Origin: Uranotaenia lowii
Taxonomy: Eukaryota > Arthropoda > Insecta > Diptera > Culicidae
Length of the DNA stretch: 64,000 nucleotides
Direction of reading: 5' to 3'
Assembly (NCBI RefSeq): GCF_029784155.1
Contig: NC_073692.1
Coordinates: forward strand, 326,380,920 to 326,444,919
Shown: in pieces, positions 1 to 10,307 of the stretch
Position numbering within the stretch: position 1 is the stretch's first letter
Layout of the letters: every line of letters starts with the position of its first letter
Notes under the pieces: model-generated
Told to the model about the DNA's origin: nothing
The model's input: only the letters and a program-made list of their open reading frames with translations
Database searches by the model: none
Position numbers and translations under genes: made by a program

Positions 1-215
1 TTTACACTTATAATACCCTCTACCTGGCTCTAAGGGTCTCATAGAAATTTAATCGAATTTTGAGATAAGTCTTACAACAACATAAAGCCAATGATTTTTC
101 AACGATTCAGATTATCATTATTTTTAAAGTTTTTCTAAACATTTGCCCAAGGGGTCGCTGAGCTCGAAACTTTTGCAAAAGGGGGCGGTTTGTGAAAAAA
201 GTTTGAAAACCACTG
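1..215. mobile_element. 3' end of a hAT-like element (partial)
   Basis: The reverse complement of 190-215 begins CAGTGGTTTTCAAAC and runs into a C-rich block, the form commonly seen at termini of hAT-superfamily elements (CAGTGGTT...). The other end lies outside the window or is degraded, so neither target duplication nor full length can be judged. The part to the left is AT-rich and has no readable coding frame. The superfamily assignment rests on the terminus alone. Confidence 0.4.
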
Positions 216-555
216 CTTTAAATTAAGAAGTGCTATTCTTATGGTTACCATTCATTTATTTTGTAAATTTATTTTTATTCTAGCAGTTGAGCTGCTGGAC
301 AATTGATTTCTTTAATTCACACAATAATGCTTGTAGTATTTTATATAACTCTTTTCAGTTTCAGCCCACATTCATTCAACATGTATTTTCGATTTCACAA
401 GATGTTTTCTCAGTACTACTTTAATTACATTTTTATTATTATAGCTTCGTTTTTCTGCTATTTTAATATTTTTTTATTATTTATTGTTGATTTATTTTAT
501 TACATTGTTCATTTATATCATATCTCATATATTTATTTCATTTCTCATAAATCAT
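216..555. other. AT-rich, nothing recognised
   Basis: T-rich DNA with an open frame that reads mostly Phe/Tyr/Ile, a composition artefact. No motif, repeat or RNA gene is seen. Confidence 0.4.
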
Positions 556-559
556 TTCA

Positions 560-939
560 ATGGGGTTGGTGGGATGCATCAGGGCATCAAACAAATGGAT
601 GGAGCGCATGGGTATGTATCTGTGGCAGTACTACTCGTATTAAGTTCTCCTGCTGTTTGACGCGCTCTTCTAAAAACAAATCTTGGGGGCGGGGACTACA
701 GAGACTTGCATAGTGAGTTAGTTGTATATTCGGCAATAACTTCTCGAGACCAATCAATCCTAACCCTTCGGATATCGTAAGTTACTCTACTTACGAATCC
801 ATTCCCTTGAACGTCTCATCCAGCAGTTATTAACTGGATATATGGTAACTTACGGTGACTTGTTGATGAAGCCTTAGCCACAACTGCGGTACAACCGTGC
901 ACCCAAGGTGGCTACCATACATACATACATACATACATA
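560..939 (+). mobile_element. Retroposon 3' end with (CATA)n tail
   Basis: A GC-richer block runs into a (CATA)n tail at about 917-939. The roughly 45 nt before the tail (AACTGCGGT..., then CCGTGCACCCA.GGTGG) also occur before the CATA tail of the SINE at 11713-12168, read on the minus strand. A shared 3' tail is typical of a LINE and the SINE it mobilises. I see no clear Pol III A or B box in this copy, so it is either a 5'-truncated LINE 3' UTR or a diverged SINE. The 5' limit is approximate. Confidence 0.5.
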
Positions 940-1854
940 ATATTGGTATGTCCCCAGGCACTTATGGCATATGTATACCGACTGTGCACAAAACTATAAT
1001 ACAGAACATGCCTTGGCATGAAATGTGAAAACTTACGGACCACATTTTGGAGCACAATTGTTTAGAAGGTTTAGTATATGCGGCGCCATAAAAATAAAAA
1101 AGAATTGGAGGAATTTGAAATGTTTTTGCAGAGGTTATATAAATCAATATATTCCTAGGCTATGCAAAGCAGTTTTTTTTTAGATTTTCAAATCTCATCC
1201 TACGGTTAAACAAATTTCAAATAACCAGTTAAAAACGCAAAAGTAAAAAAGAAATTCATAAAAAAGAGATAAGATTTGTGCTTTGCTTGCATTAATTGTA
1301 CTGCAAAAATTAAGGAATTTTTCCAATGTTATATGTTTTGGAACTTTCATTAAATCTCTAGCGATTTTTGAATGAAAAAATTTTGTTTTCGTATAAAAAT
1401 TTCCATACAAAATTAAAACTCGTTGCTCTAACTCAGGACTGGATGACCCACTTCTAAAATTTTTATTGCTATATCTGGTAGCAAAAACAACCTAAAAAAG
1501 TTATGGGAAGTGTAAAAATATAAGAATATGAAATTCCCATACAAAGCTTGCGGTGGTCTAGTTGTCATGTTTTGTGGAGGGTGATGTTCATTTTTGTGTT
1601 TTAGATCTTTCTTGATTGTCATTTGTGGTAAGTTTCTGAAAATACGTAAGAATTAATTAATTAATAAAGTAAATTCAAAAATATTAAATTGTATACTCTT
1701 CTTCTGATGATAAGAATAATATCAAAACGCTTTAGATTTAAAACGTAAAATCATTTCATTATCTCAATTTATGTTTCATCTTCTGATATAAAGCTACGCT
1801 TCTTTAACAATTATATAAATAAACAGCTGAATACATTTGAAATAAAGAGTATTT
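940..1854. other. AT-rich, nothing recognised
   Basis: No credible reading frame and no repeat that I can match elsewhere in the window. Confidence 0.4.
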
Positions 1855-2055
1855 CTAAGGAACGAAGAAATCACTATGAGCACCACTGAATCGATAATGA
1901 CCCGGGCGGACGGGAGCACGCAAAAACCTGTCTGGACTCCATCGTAGCCCCAGTTTGTTAGGCAGGGGGCTGGTTGGCAGATTGCTCTGGAGTGCTATTC
2001 TGTTGTCATCACTTCGAGATCTCCAGCCACTGGATGCTCTAACGCCAATATCTAT
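1855..2055. other. GC-richer single-copy island, left half
   Basis: This is clearly less AT-rich than its surroundings and is not repeated in the window. The TA-element at 2057-3031 separates it from the similar block 3034-3845, so the two were probably one stretch before insertion. It could be non-coding regulatory DNA or an untranslated exon; no protein-like frame stands out. Confidence 0.3.
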
Positions 2056-2056
2056 A

Positions 2057-3031
2057 GGGGAGAGTGGGGATACTTGATCCCCTTTTCTTATTTTCACCAT
2101 ATCTTTTTGGAAAAATTTAGCAACTCGCCGTCTTTGACATTTTCTGACAGCTTGTAACTTCAAGTTCCTATGCTCCAAAAATTAGAACGATACTTGAACC
2201 CGTTGATGAACTAGAAGCATTTTCGTGGGAGTAAAAAAATTGCGATTTTTCTGAAGTTATGGGAGACTTGATCCCCTATTGAAGGAGGCTTGATCTTTTA
2301 TTCAGGAAGTCCTAATCCTTGTATAAAAATCAAACAAAACCCCAAGATAGAATGTTAATTGACTATTTTGGTCATGTTTGTTCTCATTTCACAATTTATA
2401 GCAGACATAAGAAGAAAATTCTATAACTTTGTCTCAACGCTAAAAACATTGCATACTTAAAGGCGCTATTTTTTATAATTAAGAGAAAATTAATTATTTT
2501 TGCTCTATTCTTCAGACAATTGTTTGATAAATATTAGTTTCTGGATAAATATTAGTAGTTTCGTAATCTGCAATCATAACGATCAATTCAGAAGAAGAAT
2601 ATGCCGTTTGGAGGGGGGATCAATTGTACCCAACTCTAGGGGATCAATTATACCCATAATCAACATTTTAGAAAACTTTTTCTGGAAAAAGTTGAGAGTT
2701 TTCCATTACTTTGAAAATATGGCATTATGAAGTTCATTTTACGCTCGAACGATTGATACATTGGAACAAATATTTTTTTCAAATTTTTCCCATGTAAGGA
2801 ACATTTTAAAGTGATGAAAAAAGATCTTCAAGTTACATTCTGTGAAATTTTTCAAACAAAGTTCAATTACTCAAACAATTATTTTGTTAAGATTTTTTGA
2901 ACTACAAGCATTGTTATTTTGCTTATTTTGGCACATTTTTCTTGAACATTTGATCTTTATAAGACATTCCAGTTTCGAGATATAGCTAAGGAATCAAGTA
3001 TCCCCAGGGATCAAGTATCCTCATTCTCCCC
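2057..3031 (+). mobile_element. TA-flanked non-autonomous DNA element, copy 1
   Basis: The left end reads GGGGAGAGTGGGGATACTTG and the right end is its imperfect inverted complement (...GGATCAAGTATCCTCATTCTCCCC). TATA lies on both sides, so the duplication is TA or TATA. The interior is AT-rich with no transposase frame. Related copies lie at 11261-12520 (left end missing) and 60101-61040 (opposite strand). The family matches TA-inserting non-autonomous elements; the supplier of its transposase cannot be told from this sequence. Confidence 0.75.
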
Positions 3032-3033
3032 TA

Positions 3034-3845
3034 TACCTAGCAGAAGAAGGAAAACAGAAAATTTCACCGTCCATCGTTGTCGGGATGCGAGGTGGAAAAA
3101 AAGATCGAGACTCTTCACCAGAGAGAGGCTGCTGTCCGAGTGACCTATCTTCTCTACACATAGCCGGACGAGTGAGCGGGGGAAATTCATAGAGACCCAC
3201 ATAGATACGGGCGGCCGACCGGCTTCAGATTTGCCCACTTTTGTCGAGTAGGAAAAAGCCTTTTTCGGTCCAAGTGGATAAGTAGATACACAGACGCTCG
3301 ATGGATGGTCTTCTGCGCATCACGGAGGCACGATTCGATCCGTAATCGTTTTTCCCCCCACACTTCACGGCACATGTGTAGTGTGGATGTCTAAGCTATT
3401 TCCCATTTACAGTTACCGCACCGCAGCTTTGCAACTTTGAAGCCTCCTTCACCCACAATAGCCGTAAACATTTTCGTTCGATTCAAGTGTCTATCATGCG
3501 TCCATCAAGCCGCTTCCGCACTACTGCTGGCTGATTGGAATGGTTTTGATGAGAACCTGAGTCAGTAGGTAACACAGGTTTAGGTTCAAAATATTGTTTC
3601 TTCCCATTTAGCAGCCAGCTCCTAAGTTGAGGGAAGCTATTGAAGATTCTGACAATTGATTGCCAGCTGCGCAGAATCATCGTGGTAAATTTTTGCACGA
3701 ACTTGAACTTGAGGTCCGCACTACCGTGAATGGCGAGAATTCATCAGAGCTGGAATATGATTATGAGCTCGTTGAATTTTGTCTGAAGAAGTTCATTCGG
3801 GACGTTGTTCAATCCAATTATTGTCTGATTTTGTATCCATTGAAC
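3034..3845. other. GC-richer single-copy island, right half
   Basis: This continues the composition of 1855-2055. A 67-codon frame at 3660-3863 has an acidic, protein-like composition but no recognised domain and runs into the SINE that follows, so I do not call it a gene. Regulatory DNA or an exon is possible. Confidence 0.3.
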
Positions 3846-4012
3846 TCGGGATCAGTTGGCTAGTCAGTTGCTTCCTGAGCCGATGCCCGTGAGTTCAAGC
3901 CCAAGAGTAAACATCGATCACAGTTGAGCCGGATAAGTTTTTCAATGACTGTCCGCCAACTGCATCGTTGATATAAGTCGCGAATGACATAAAGATGTAA
4001 AAAAGACTATTT
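3846..4012 (+). mobile_element. tRNA-derived SINE, family A copy 1
   Basis: It aligns along its length with 7443-7612 (shared CAGTTGCTTCCTGAGC, CCAAGAGTAAA.ATCGA, CCGGATAAGTTTTTCAAT). A degenerate Pol III A box (TTGGCTAGTCAG) and a B box (GAGTTCAAGCCC, close to GGTTCRANNCC) are spaced as in a tRNA promoter. There is no coding capacity. This copy ends in a weak A-rich tail and shows no clear target duplication. Confidence 0.7.
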
Positions 4013-4303
4013 TCGGATATTCTTTTGACTTTGCTCTTTAAAGTTCATTGCAATCACATACATCATTTTTAAATAATGTGGTGGACTCAAAATAATAAAT
4101 ATATCACCGGAAAAGTATAAAATTGATATGTATTAGGGAAGTGTTTTGGGCACTGTACCTATTTACTCATTCTTATCCATGGAATGACTTGTAGAACATT
4201 AAAATGTTCATATTCGGAAACCAAATTCAGAATTTTAATATTGTAATTTTAATTCAATGACGTTGTTTGACGAATTTAAGAATCAAAAACGTGTTTTATC
4301 AGT
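4013..4303. other. AT-rich, nothing recognised
   Basis: Plain AT-rich DNA with no supported feature. Confidence 0.4.
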
Positions 4304-4348
4304 TGTCTAGAAGTTCAGACTCTGGCTTTCGCCCCTCTTCAGTGGACA
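4304..4348 (-). ncRNA. Degraded hammerhead-ribozyme-like motif
   Basis: On the minus strand the core CTGAAGA - GGGGC - GAAA is intact. It is enclosed by a six-base stem I (TGTCCA with TAGACA) with one mismatch, and C sits at the cleavage position. Stem III is poor. The segment is clearly related to the better-formed motif at 52977-53027, which lies just downstream of a Penelope-like coding remnant. Hammerheads are known from Penelope-like retroelements. Activity of this copy is doubtful. Confidence 0.4.
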
Positions 4349-4439
4349 CCAAAATTATATTTTGATTAATGAATTTTCATCGAAATTACAATATTTAAAA
4401 AAAATAACAATCTACTCAAACATCCCAAAATTTTATTTA

Positions 4440-4560
4440 AAATGAGAATGATTAAGTCACTTAAAAATTTAATGTAACACAAGTAATCGAACGCAACAAA
4501 GGCGTTCGATTACTTTTGTTACATGAATTTACTCTGGAATTGATCATTTTTGACTAAAGT
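4440..4560. repeat. Short palindrome with 23-bp near-perfect stem
   Basis: Arms 4472-4494 and 4502-4524 pair with a single mismatch around a 7-nt loop. A weaker inverted similarity extends about 30 bases further on each side. It looks like the core of a small palindromic MITE. A pre-miRNA is possible but not supported by any recognised mature sequence. Confidence 0.5.
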
Positions 4561-5420
4561 AAATTCACATCAATTTTCTGTTCTCCTTGAGAAAATTCAA
4601 TCTTAATTACTTAAAACAACTCGTAAACGAATTAATTACCCACAATTTGATAAACGTAACTTTCAAAATGAACAAAAACAAACAAAGTCATTCCTCTTTA
4701 AAGTTTTGACGTGAACACTCAGTTTAAACACAACAACTATCGTTTCACAATCTTCAGTAAAATATTTAACAAAAAAAATCGAATAATTATTATTTTTTTT
4801 AAATTATGAATACAAAAAATTAAATTTTGTGACGTGAGTACAATCTTTCGCGCTGTTTATAATCAGATCGATCCCTACCGATTACTGTAAAATTTAGTGT
4901 TTAAGAATCATCTTACCGTTTTCAAAGATGATCTTGATTTTTTTCCTCGTAAAATAAAAGAAAAAAATAGTGTTGTGTTACTCGAATTCACTCATTTGCG
5001 ACAGTTTTGATCTCTTTCTGAAACAACGCCACTAAATATAAACCAATTCTTTATTTCTACACAATGAAGCAGTATTTGAAGGCTTCGAAATGTATTGTGC
5101 AAATTTCGAAAAAAATATACACATTTGTTACAAAATTTTTTATAAATAAATGTAAAAGTTGTGAAAATTTACGCTTTTCCACCACAAAATTTAATTACCA
5201 AAACTATATAAAACATTAAAAAAAAATGTTTTCCCTTTTTTTTCGTTGGTTTTTTTAGGATTTGAAATTGATGACGATTAAAAGATTATTTGATTCGAGA
5301 ACGGATAATAATCTCTTGGGAGCGGTACAAGCGCGTGAAATGAGTGGACACAGCTTTCCTCTATACTTATTTATATTATTTGGGATATTAAGTTTTGGTT
5401 TTCGTCTACCTTTGGATGTT
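4561..5420. other. AT-rich, nothing recognised
   Basis: Very AT-rich. The frame overlapping 5262-5603 continues into the CCCGG-family repeat and is open on both strands, so it is not taken as coding. Confidence 0.4.
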
Positions 5421-5424
5421 AGTG

Positions 5425-5835
5425 TAAGGTTACCAGATTGCCCGGCTTTATCTGAGTTTACCCGGATATTCAATACAAAATTTGAGAAAAGTCCGGCCCA
5501 GCCCAGTTGTACGGATTTCATTGAAAAAGGGATTTTCTCCGGATTTATTGTGCCTCCAGCATGTTTAAAAAAAATAACCATGAAAAGAATTTTGAAAGCC
5601 TAAAATACTATTTTAAATCTGTCGATGAGTTGTGATAAAAAAATAATTCATTTTTTCTTGATTTTTGTTGAGTAATTTCTGGGTTTTGACAAAATTTGCC
5701 CGGATATTGGCCGAATTTTTGTCGTGAATTATGGAAACAAACCCCCGGATTTTGCCAGGTTTTTATATTAAATAGTTCGGATTTGTCCGGCCCGAAAACG
5801 TGCTGAAAAAAATACTGACAACAGTATGTTATTGT
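5425..5835 (+). repeat. CCCGG-family dispersed repeat, copy 1
   Basis: Starts near GTTACCAGATTGCCCGG, contains TTACCCGGATATTCAATACA and AAAAGTCCGG, and ends with the complementary-looking block CCCGGATTTTGCCAGG. The same ordered blocks recur at about 16690, 18695 (minus), 49275, 51743 (minus), 52150, 52588, 54545 and 61495. About 420 bp long, non-coding, with partly inverted GGCAACCT/AGGTTGCC ends, it behaves like a MITE. Its superfamily is not identifiable here. Confidence 0.65.
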
Positions 5836-5896
5836 TTGTGGCAATTTTTTTATTACAGAGCCTAGAGCTGTCTTAAAATGACAGAAGTTTAATTGC

Positions 5897-6200
5897 CTAT
5901 TGACCAATGTTCATTCCACCTCTAACATTGATGTAAATATTTTCAGCTGCAATTCTCGCATTATAGGCCGATGTTTTTTTCAAAATGTTTGAATTGTCGA
6001 CGTTGAAAAGGTGACCAGTTTTCAAACTGTGTTTTGCATGTCCAGTACTTATTTGTTTCGTTGATACATTTATTTTATGTTGTATTAATCTTTTTTTTTT
6101 CAAAAACGGACTAGTTTCACCTTATATGACTTATAACATTTTTCACATTTAATTTCATACACGACATTTGAGGATTTTGTCCTTAGTTTATGTCCAATTG
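5897..6200 (-). pseudogene. Penelope-like element, GIY-YIG endonuclease remnant
   Basis: The minus strand encodes pieces matching the C-terminal GIY-YIG endonuclease of Penelope-like retroelements: a segment with VVYEIKC and a second Cys (about 6200-6110), a shifted segment with KKRLIQHK, then HSLKTGHLF...ILKK...R...AEN. In active elements this domain nicks target DNA for target-primed reverse transcription. Frame breaks between the pieces, the lost GIY-YIG start and loss of the end after about 5900 show that it is dead. No reverse transcriptase part is seen. A second remnant of the class lies at 53109-53500. Confidence 0.6.
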
Positions 6201-6238
6201 CCATAAATGCCTTGATTGCTTTTTTCCCAAACCTGAAT

Positions 6239-6273
6239 ATATAGGGATACGGATAGGGATAGGGATAGGGAAT
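6239..6273 (+). repeat. Short GGGATA-type hexamer tandem
   Basis: About five units of (GATAGG)n with one variant (GATACG). Too short and of the wrong unit to be an insect telomere repeat (TTAGG). Confidence 0.7.
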
Positions 6274-6748
6274 AGTTTCAAATTTACACTCAAAGTTGAT
6301 TGTAGTTGATTTGTTGCAGAATACTCCAATATATGACAGTATTATGCGTTTTTATCCTAATATTTTGACAGTGATAACCTGATAACCTTTATTACACTTT
6401 GTATAAAAGTAGATGGTACTATTGTGTACGAATATGGACAATTTTCCACGATTTTATGTAACGAGTATTTCTAAAGAACGAACACATAAATTCTACAATA
6501 CTTTGAGTGTCACAAATATTAACCTTGAGTCAGAATCAGAGAATAATGAGTCATAATCCAGAAATATTTATTTTGTTCATGTTCTTAAACAAGATTTAGA
6601 TTTTTTTTTTAATTTTGAGGTCTCTAGTTGAAGAAAAACAGAACTTTATATATTATCATATAGTCGGACATAGGATTTGTAATTATGGTCTTATGATGAA
6701 ATTTTACTAATTCTAGTTTAGAATAAACTGTAGAGAATTGAAAAAAAA
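6274..6748. other. AT-rich, nothing recognised
   Basis: No frame, repeat or motif supported. Confidence 0.4.
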
Positions 6749-7110
6749 ATAGAGGAGAGTGGGGTATCATTGGTCACGTTTTTTCTTTGCTCTATAACAA
6801 CTTAATTTTAAAAAATAAAATAAAAAAAAATCAATCGTATGGTTTTTTACATTTCGTTTAGCAGTTTTATTTATTTTTTATTTTTTATTATCCTTATTTT
6901 TAACTGTTTTTTTTTTTTAAATATTTTCTTTTATTTTGAAAGAATGGGGGGGGCACTAAATCCAAATTGACTAAATACCATACAAAGTTTATGAGTGGAC
7001 CCCAAACTGTAATTTCCAAATTTATTTAGTTATTTTAAAGCAATTTCAGATGAGAAAATCAAAAAGAGAGTAAGTTTTGAAATAAAGTTTCTAAAACCTG
7101 GTTCACGAAC

Positions 7111-7434
7111 GTCGATTAGGGGTCATTTTTGAATTTCTTAAACCCTGGGGTCTGAAAAGCATAGTTTTGTTTAAAACTCATACATGTTTTTTGCAGAATT
7201 TTTAAGTTAAGTTTACATAAGTAAATTTGAACAACTAGGTTGTTTGAAAAAATTGAATGTTTTGTACTGAAAAATCGACATCATTTTTGATTTTTCAGTA
7301 CAACATATTCAATTTTCTAAAACAAACCTAACGTTACTTAAAAATTCTGCAAAAAATTATGGATGAGTTTTAAGCCAAAACGATGCTTTTCAGATCCAGG
7401 GGTTTGAGAAATTCTTAAATGACCCAAAATCGAC
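7111..7434. mobile_element. Palindromic MITE, family P copy 1
   Basis: The two halves are inverted copies. GGGTCATTTTTGAATTTCTT, the AAACCC..GG block and TTTTTGCAGAATTTTTAAGT on the left each recur inverted on the right, around a centre near 7275. The whole element is nearly a hairpin. A second, longer copy lies at 27560-28146. It is non-coding. Confidence 0.7.
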
Positions 7435-7442
7435 ACAGCCTA

Positions 7443-7612
7443 TTATTATATTGCTCATCGGGTAAGTCAGTTACTTCCTGAGCAGATGTCCGTAAGTTCT
7501 AGCCCAAGAGTAAATATCGAACATAGTTGTACCGGATAAGTTTTTCAATATCTATATAGTCGTGAATGCCACGAAGATGGTAAAACGACTATAATCGAAA
7601 CAAAAAAAAAAA
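7443..7612 (+). mobile_element. tRNA-derived SINE, family A copy 2
   Basis: Better preserved at the head than copy 1: A box TTGCTCATCGGGTAAG, B box near GTAAGTTCTAGCCC, body ending ACGACTATAATCGAAAC and an A-run tail at 7601-7611. It sits directly after the palindromic MITE and inside the TA-element 6751-7739. Confidence 0.75.
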
Positions 7613-7741
7613 CATATAGAAATTTATGCTGATTCAAAGCGATGATGATTACATGAATGAGATTTTCATCTCAACGAACATCCGAGATATCCAAAGTGGC
7701 CCACGCTTAACCATGACCCACGATACCTCGCTCTCCTCTAT

Positions 7742-9050
7742 TCGATAAACACATTTTCTATTTTGCAGAATTATTCAGGAAATTAAAACAATGTATTAAA
7801 GGCCTTCAAATTTGGGAATAAGAGGTTTGAAAAAAAATTGTCAGTACAATTCGATGTACAAAAAAACACACATGTATTCAAAATCAAGCAATTAAGTCTG
7901 TTTAAGTTTTTGTCAAAAAATTAAGTTTTAATGAAGATAAATATTACAAGACTGAATTCGGGGATACCAACGGATTTTCCAATTCGTTGTTATGTTGAGA
8001 AACTCTTTTAAAAATTTCTGAGGTTTTTATTGAAAATTATATCTCATTTATAGTTGAATTGAAATCGAAAGACTTGTGCAAAAACATTCTCTGATAACAC
8101 ATTTTGTAATAACATCTCCTTATTGTTACTATTACTTTAGTAAGGTTTTTTTTGGATCAATCAAATAACAAATATTGTTGGAGAAAGTCATTGCTCAATA
8201 TATATGCTAACTTCTATGTATTGTTATCAATGTTTTATTCTTCAATTATATTTGAAACTGTTTTATGATTTTATCATCTTTAATGTAGATACTAAAAATC
8301 TGAGTCTCCAATTTAGAAAAACTCGTTCGTGTAATTCTTGACACCACATTTAAAATTAAACTGTTAGTAACATACAAGTAATATTGAGAACAGACATGAC
8401 AGTCTTTCATTATTTGTGATTAAGAGTCTGATTCCAGCCTTTTATGCCAAAAGATTCGTAACCCTTGTCGTTTATTCATTCATAAAATTTAAGACTATAA
8501 GATCTCCACCTCGAGTGAAAATTCAACAATATGAGATTTCGATTCATATCATCTGTTGAATAATCTTTCAATTTGGAAACGCGGTTAAATATTCTGTTTG
8601 TTTTTTATTTTTGTCATGAAATGTTTAAATAAAAGTCTAAAAGGAATGTCTTACGTGATTACGGATTATACTGTTCCAAAACAAATGCTTGCTAGATAAA
8701 AAAAAAGTAGTGAATGATAAACGACCTCGCAACTGGAATATTTTAATTAAACTACAAAATACATTTTTTGTTGCACATACCGTACTTTCATGCTATCGTT
8801 CTACTAGACTAGGTTTGCATGTAGGTAAAAACAAATTTCTAAACTTGTAATTTATATTAAAATATGATTGAAGATTTAGTCCTCTAAATTGTATTTAAAT
8901 GACATTATGACAATCTTTAATGAAGTGCAAACAAGAAATTAAATTGAAGAGAAATTCAAAAATCCATTTAAATGACAAATTACTTCACCACAATGTTTTG
9001 AAGCGAGAAGCACTGTCAATTGACCCTAAGGCCCACAAACAATTTCCACT
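7742..9050. other. AT-rich, nothing recognised
   Basis: Single-copy within the window, with no protein-like frame and no inverted repeats noticed. Confidence 0.4.
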
Positions 9051-9772
9051 GAAAGAAAAGTCACGACTGTGTCTATCCAGCCATGATGATGGTAGCGATC
9101 GGTAGCTCGTTTTCGTCCGATTGGAAATCGAAAATAACTGAAACAACATTTTCGGTAGCACCAAGCAACTACACCAGCAATTTCCCCTTAGACCTAGCAA
9201 TTCAGACGAGATAAATGGGAGAAAATTAATGTCCCCATGCCTGGCACACACAAAGCCAAGCCTCAATTGCCAACGGTGGCCAATTGAACGCTGCCATTGA
9301 TTGCTGCTGGCCAAAGCGACGACTTCTGACTAAGTTACTTCCGAAGCTCTCTTGTGCGCCCCCAAGTCATTCAAGCGGGACCGGTAAAAAGTGACTTAGG
9401 TAGGTACCAAATGAGCTGTTGGTATATTTAGCTTGTATGTCAAATTGCAGCGCTTCCACCTCGAAAAAAAAGCGAGCCACGACACCTATCGTCGATTTTG
9501 TTTTCGAGCCGAGGGACGATAATTTTGACAAACCATTTCCGTGTGCTTGAAAAGCGCCAAATGACACCTGAAGGTACACCGAGGAAAGGAATATCTTTCT
9601 TCACAGTTAGCGAGACGTGTAGCGTGAAGGCTAATGAAGCGTTACCGATGACAAATTGAGCGGTTCAGTGTAGGTTCGAGATAATTACCTGGACAGCACT
9701 GTTTGTAAAATGAATCGCAGTGTGGAGTTTTGATCTATTTTTCTGGGTTGGAGTCTCTTGACAAGATGTTTT
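9051..9772. other. GC-richer single-copy island
   Basis: Balanced composition, no transposon similarity and no dominant reading frame. Two minus-strand frames (8985-9314 and 9367-9579) show no recognised domain. Conserved non-coding DNA or an untranslated exon is plausible. Confidence 0.3.
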
Positions 9773-10307
9773 GGGGGAACATAAATGAACTTCGACTAAA
9801 GGGTGATACGGTCAAAATTTGGTCAATATAAACTTGACGTATTTCTTTCAATTTTGCATTTTGAAAACCTGAACACCCCTCATTTTGAAGGTGTGTGTGT
9901 GTGTGTGTGTGTAGAATGTTGCTCCTATTTTGATTTTGGAATTCACTCTTTAGTTGTCAAAATGACGTCCAAGGAAGAAGAGCAGCGTATCGAAATTTTG
10001 CTCGCGCATCGCGAAAATCCGAGCTACTCGCACGCAAAGGGGGGAACATAAATGAACTTCGACTAAAGGGTGATACGGTCAAAATTTGGTCAATATAAAC
10101 TTGACGTATTTCTTTCAATTTTGCATTTTGAAAACCTGAACACCCCTCATTTTGAAGGTGTGTGTGTGTGTGTGTAGAATGTTGCTCCTATTTTGATTTT
10201 GGAATTCACTCTTTAGTTGTCAAAATGACGTCCAAGGAAGAAGAGCAGCGTATCGAAATTTTGCTCGCGCATCGCGAAAATCCGAGCTACTCGCACGCAA
10301 AGCTGGC
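9773..10307 (+). repeat. Tandem duplication of transposon 5' end
   Basis: The block from GGGGGAACATAAATGAACTT through the inverted repeat, the GT microsatellite and the first codons of the transposase occurs twice in direct orientation with a 267-bp offset (copy 1 9773-10039, copy 2 from 10040). The copies are near-identical except for the GT run: 22 nt at 9891-9912 against 18 nt at 10158-10175. The first copy includes 27 codons of the transposase (from 9962) and then breaks at the junction. The duplicated unit carries flanking DNA, so the event followed insertion. Confidence 0.9.

Larger units (their letters stand above)
6751..7739 (+). mobile_element. TA-flanked non-autonomous element, family 2
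   Basis: The left end GAGGAGAGTGGGGTATCATT and the right end (inverse of GAGGAGAGCGAGGTATCGTG) form inverted repeats of about 30 bp, flanked on both sides by TA. The terminal GAGGAGAG recalls the GGGGAGAG ends of 2057-3031, although the interiors differ. The element contains a palindromic MITE (7111-7434) and a SINE (7443-7612), so it is the oldest of the three layers. There is no transposase frame. Confidence 0.65.

Noticed and set aside
303..713. 136-codon open frame
   Set aside because: The first half is T-rich Phe/Tyr/Ile sequence and the second half enters a retroposon; no domain.
5255..5603. Overlapping frames of over 100 codons on opposite strands
   Set aside because: They span the start of a dispersed CCCGG repeat and have no recognised domain; neither strand is favoured.
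6239..6273. Telomere-like repeat
   Set aside because: The unit is GATAGG, not TTAGG, and only five copies are present.
9803..10051. 82-codon frame with transposase start
   Set aside because: It is the first copy of the tandem duplication and breaks at the junction after 27 transposase codons; not a separate gene.
10162..10224. Upstream ATG for the DD37E transposase
   Set aside because: The added residues come from a GT microsatellite whose length differs between the two copies; family members start at MTSKEEE-like sequence.
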